From assembly GCA_042854365.1 (NCBI GenBank), contig AP031437.1, positions 2,728,001-2,792,000 of the forward strand: a stretch of 64,000 nt of DNA. The letters run 5' to 3'. Source of the DNA: Anaeromassilibacillus sp001305115 (GTDB lineage: Bacteria; Bacillota; Clostridia; Oscillospirales; Acutalibacteraceae). The number at the start of each line of letters is the position of its first letter. Position 1 is the stretch's first letter. The notes beneath the pieces are model-generated. The model was not told where the DNA came from. It worked only from the letters and a program-made list of their open reading frames with translations, and ran no database searches. The position numbers and the translations under genes were made by a program. Shown here one piece after another: positions 62,454 to 64,000 of this stretch.

Positions 62454-62493
62454 GTATTCTGATGTGGCCTGCGCCACATGACACATGAACAAA

Positions 62494-62537
62494 GGGATGC
62501 CTTCGGTTTAACACACCGGAGGTATCCCTCTTTTTTT
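62494..62537 (+). terminator. Intrinsic terminator before the second sigma-like gene
   Basis: GGGATGCCTTCGG pairs with CCGGAGGTATCCC (13 bp with G-T pairs), then TCTTTTTTTA. A separate perfect hairpin ATGTGGC-CTGC-GCCACAT lies just upstream (62462-62479). The next ribosome site is about 6 bases after the T run. Confidence 0.88.
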
Positions 62538-62556
62538 ATTTAAGGAGGAAAACACA

Positions 62557-63096
62557 ATGTTATGTGAAGTACCATTAACCAAAGAACAACAGGCATTTGC
62601 CACTGATCATCACGGACTGGTCTACAAGTTCCTGAATGAAAACCATCTGCCGGAAGATGAATTTTATGATGTGGTTGTTTTCGCATACTTAAAGGCAGTA
62701 AAAGATTACTTCAACTCTCCATCTGCACAAAAATTCTCTTTTAGCACAATCGCCACACGACAAATGAAATTCCGGCTCTATGATTACTTCCGCACCCAGG
62801 AGCGCCGCAAGCGCAATATGGAGGTTCTCAGTATTCACGTCGGATTATATCCCGATGGTGCCCCTTTAGAAGATACCATTCCTGCCCATGACCCAATCAT
62901 GCAGCAGTTGGAAATGGACCTTCTTCTCCACGAGCTGGCCGGCAGAGTATCCAAGCAGCAAATGGATATTGTGCATCTGAAACAGGGCGGCTATGGCATC
63001 CGTGAGATTGCCCGCACCCAGAAGGTTCCTATGCGGCGCATTAAAGAGTTGCTGGCTGAAGTCCATGATGTGCTGCTGGATATTTGCTATGGATGA
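62557..63096 (+). CDS. Sigma-70-family-like factor of the ICE (2)
   Basis: A 179-residue protein with a region-2-like N-terminal half (FYDVVVFAYLKAVKDYF ... FSTIATRQMKFRLYDYFR) and a C-terminal HTH (VSKQQMDIVHLKQGGYGIRE and ARTQKVPMRRIKELLAEV) like region 4. It is unlike the factor at 55315 in detail. It may act as an alternative sigma or ArpU-type late regulator. ATG 62557 follows AAGGAGGAAAACACA. Confidence 0.7.
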   Translation: MLCEVPLTKEQQAFATDHHGLVYKFLNENHLPEDEFYDVVVFAYLKAVKDYFNSPSAQKFSFSTIATRQMKFRLYDYFRTQERRKRNMEVLSIHVGLYPDGAPLEDTIPAHDPIMQQLEMDLLLHELAGRVSKQQMDIVHLKQGGYGIREIARTQKVPMRRIKELLAEVHDVLLDICYG

Positions 63097-63159
63097 ACCC
63101 ATTACAGATACGAAATACCCTTACATCCATATTTTCAAAAAGATTGGAGGTCAAACCGA

Positions 63160-63405
63160 ATGAAGAAAGAAAAGAAACAGATCGTTTTGAATGGTTCTCT
63201 GCTGCGTCCACTGTCTGTTGGACGGGGTGCGATTCTGCACGCCGGAGGAAACATCTACCATACTTCGCGTGTGGTGGCGATTCTGGAGGAGTCGGAGGAT
63301 TGCGTCCGTTTTGAAACGCAGAACTCCCACTACTATCTGTCCATGTCCCCTTTTCCGCTGGCGGCTGTCAGTCCGCTCCCTGTGAGATTGGCCGCATGTG
63401 CGTAA
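63160..63405 (+). CDS. Small conserved-looking protein of unknown function
   Basis: An 81-residue protein with a beta-rich look (GGNIYHTSRVVAILEESEDC, VRFETQNSHYYLSM), possibly an SH3-like small barrel. ATG 63160 follows GGAGGTCAAACCGA. Not recognised. Confidence 0.45.
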   Translation: MKKEKKQIVLNGSLLRPLSVGRGAILHAGGNIYHTSRVVAILEESEDCVRFETQNSHYYLSMSPFPLAAVSPLPVRLAACA

Positions 63406-63461
63406 AGGGACTGTAAATGGATTGGAACAGCCGGCTCCCGCTGACTATTCCACAAGTTCTG

Positions 63462-63497
63462 GCCGTGGCGGATACCATTCCGTCACGGCTCTTTTTA
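63462..63497 (+). terminator. Intrinsic terminator before the YkgJ-like gene
   Basis: GCCGTGGCGG / CCGTCACGGC (10 bp, one G-T), then TCTTTTTA; the next ribosome site GGAGGA starts 2 bases later. Confidence 0.85.
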
Positions 63498-63509
63498 TGG
63501 AGGAACAAA

Positions 63510-64000
63510 ATGAACGAAGAAATCATGAATGAGATCCAACCAGTCCGCCCCAAAGACCAGTTTACCTTTTCCTGCCGTCAATGCGGGGCGTGCTGCCGCA
63601 ATATCGAAGGCTGTGTCATGGTGGAGAGTCTGGACGCCTACTGTCTGGCCCGCTACCTCCGGGCAAAGGGTGAGCCCATCGAAGGAATAGAGGATTTCCT
63701 GTTCCGTTACTGCGAGCCAGAACCACTGACCGAGGAAGGCTTCCCTATCTATATGCTCAAGACAAAAGTCCCTAACGGCTCCTGCATCTTCCTTACGGAT
63801 GGGCGCTGTTCTGTCTACCCTGCCCGTACCCGCACCTGCCGTATCTATCCTCTTACCGTAGGTCCAGGGGAGCGTGGCCGCGATTTTGAATACTGCCTGT
63901 GTCTGGACCGACACCAGAGCCACTTTACCGGCAGCCGGGTATCCGTCAAGGACTGGCTGTATCAGAATTTCAAACGGGAAGACAAAGAATATGTAAAGCG
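63510..64000 (+). CDS. YkgJ-family cysteine cluster protein (3' end outside window)
   Basis: A zinc/iron-sulfur-type protein, 163 codons visible. The N-terminal cluster FSCRQCGACCRN (CxxCxxCC) is followed by GSCIFLTDGRCSVYPARTRT and CRIYPL, then CLC; this is the YkgJ/Fe-S cluster signature. Its function is unknown in general. ATG 63510 follows GGAGGAACAAA. The open frame runs off the window, so the total length is unknown. Confidence 0.78.
   Translation, partial: MNEEIMNEIQPVRPKDQFTFSCRQCGACCRNIEGCVMVESLDAYCLARYLRAKGEPIEGIEDFLFRYCEPEPLTEEGFPIYMLKTKVPNGSCIFLTDGRCSVYPARTRTCRIYPLTVGPGERGRDFEYCLCLDRHQSHFTGSRVSVKDWLYQNFKREDKEYVK

Larger units (their letters stand above)
25636..64000 (+). mobile_element. 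Integrative conjugative element, left and central part (right end outside window)
   Basis: About 38 kb of almost uninterrupted plus-strand genes: regulators, T4SS mating-pair genes (VirB2-, VirB6-, VirB4-like, C39 peptidase), VirD4 coupling protein, Tad pilus genes, sigma-like factors, OB-fold and DUF932 proteins. All are typical of Clostridia ICEs and unlike the biosynthetic genes to the left. Cargo inserted within it includes an RloA/RloB pair, a CPBP protease and a group II intron. Integrase, relaxase and oriT are not seen and are expected to the right. The exact left boundary is unknown; I placed it at the first gene. Confidence 0.82.

Overview
The window reads as a chromosome segment of a Gram-positive, low-to-mid-GC anaerobe of the class Clostridia, most likely the Oscillospiraceae/Ruminococcaceae. 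This rests on AGGAGG ribosome sites, frequent TTG/GTG starts, a RR-HK-HtrA operon without outer-membrane genes, and a Clostridia-type conjugative element. The genus cannot be fixed from sequence alone, and no rRNA or tRNA gene was recognised. Everything is read by eye; no search was run.

Region 1 (1-8.7 kb, + strand) is a cell-surface polysaccharide operon: three GT2-type glycosyltransferases plus a divergent GT-A enzyme, a Wzx-like flippase, a Wzy-like polymerase, a GT4 glycosyltransferase and UDP-glucose 6-dehydrogenase (ugd). Region 2 (9.2-15.6 kb, - strand) holds an OmpR-type regulator, its sensor kinase and a membrane HtrA protease in one operon, then a stand-alone condensation-domain acyltransferase. 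Region 3 (15.7-25.6 kb) holds three tandem copies of a ~222-bp intergenic repeat, an orphan type III-like DNA methyltransferase, leuC-leuD, an AT-rich HAD phosphatase and ilvD, separated by several long non-coding gaps.

Region 4 (25.6 kb to the right edge, + strand) is most of an integrative conjugative element (ICE). It starts with a winged-helix regulator and a sigma/ArpU-like protein. The type IV secretion genes follow: VirB2-like, VirB6-like, a Gly-rich protein, a C39 peptidase, a PrgI-VirB4 fusion, a VirD4 coupling protein and a protein with three S1-like repeats. A self-promoted RloA/RloB-like defence pair comes next. Then comes a complete monoderm Tad pilus locus: TadE-like pseudopilins, a large secreted protein, TadV, CpaB, TadZ, TadA, TadB, TadC and a small pilin. 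The last part holds two sigma-like factors, an OB-fold protein, a DUF932 protein, a Zn-binding protein and a YkgJ-type protein cut by the window edge. Relaxase, oriT and integrase are not visible and should lie beyond the right edge.

The most unusual points are these. (i) A 2.5-kb group II intron sits exactly in the overlap of two Tad genes; splicing restores both the stop of the large secreted protein and the ATG start of the prepilin peptidase. (ii) Two copies of one promoter module, with TTGGCA repeats 22 bp apart and an extended -10, drive the T4SS and Tad operons, each followed by terminators inside the leader. (iii) About a dozen intrinsic terminators sit directly in front of ICE genes with little or no room for a promoter after them, implying antitermination or attenuation control. 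(iv) Two transfer genes appear to start with AUA or AUU.
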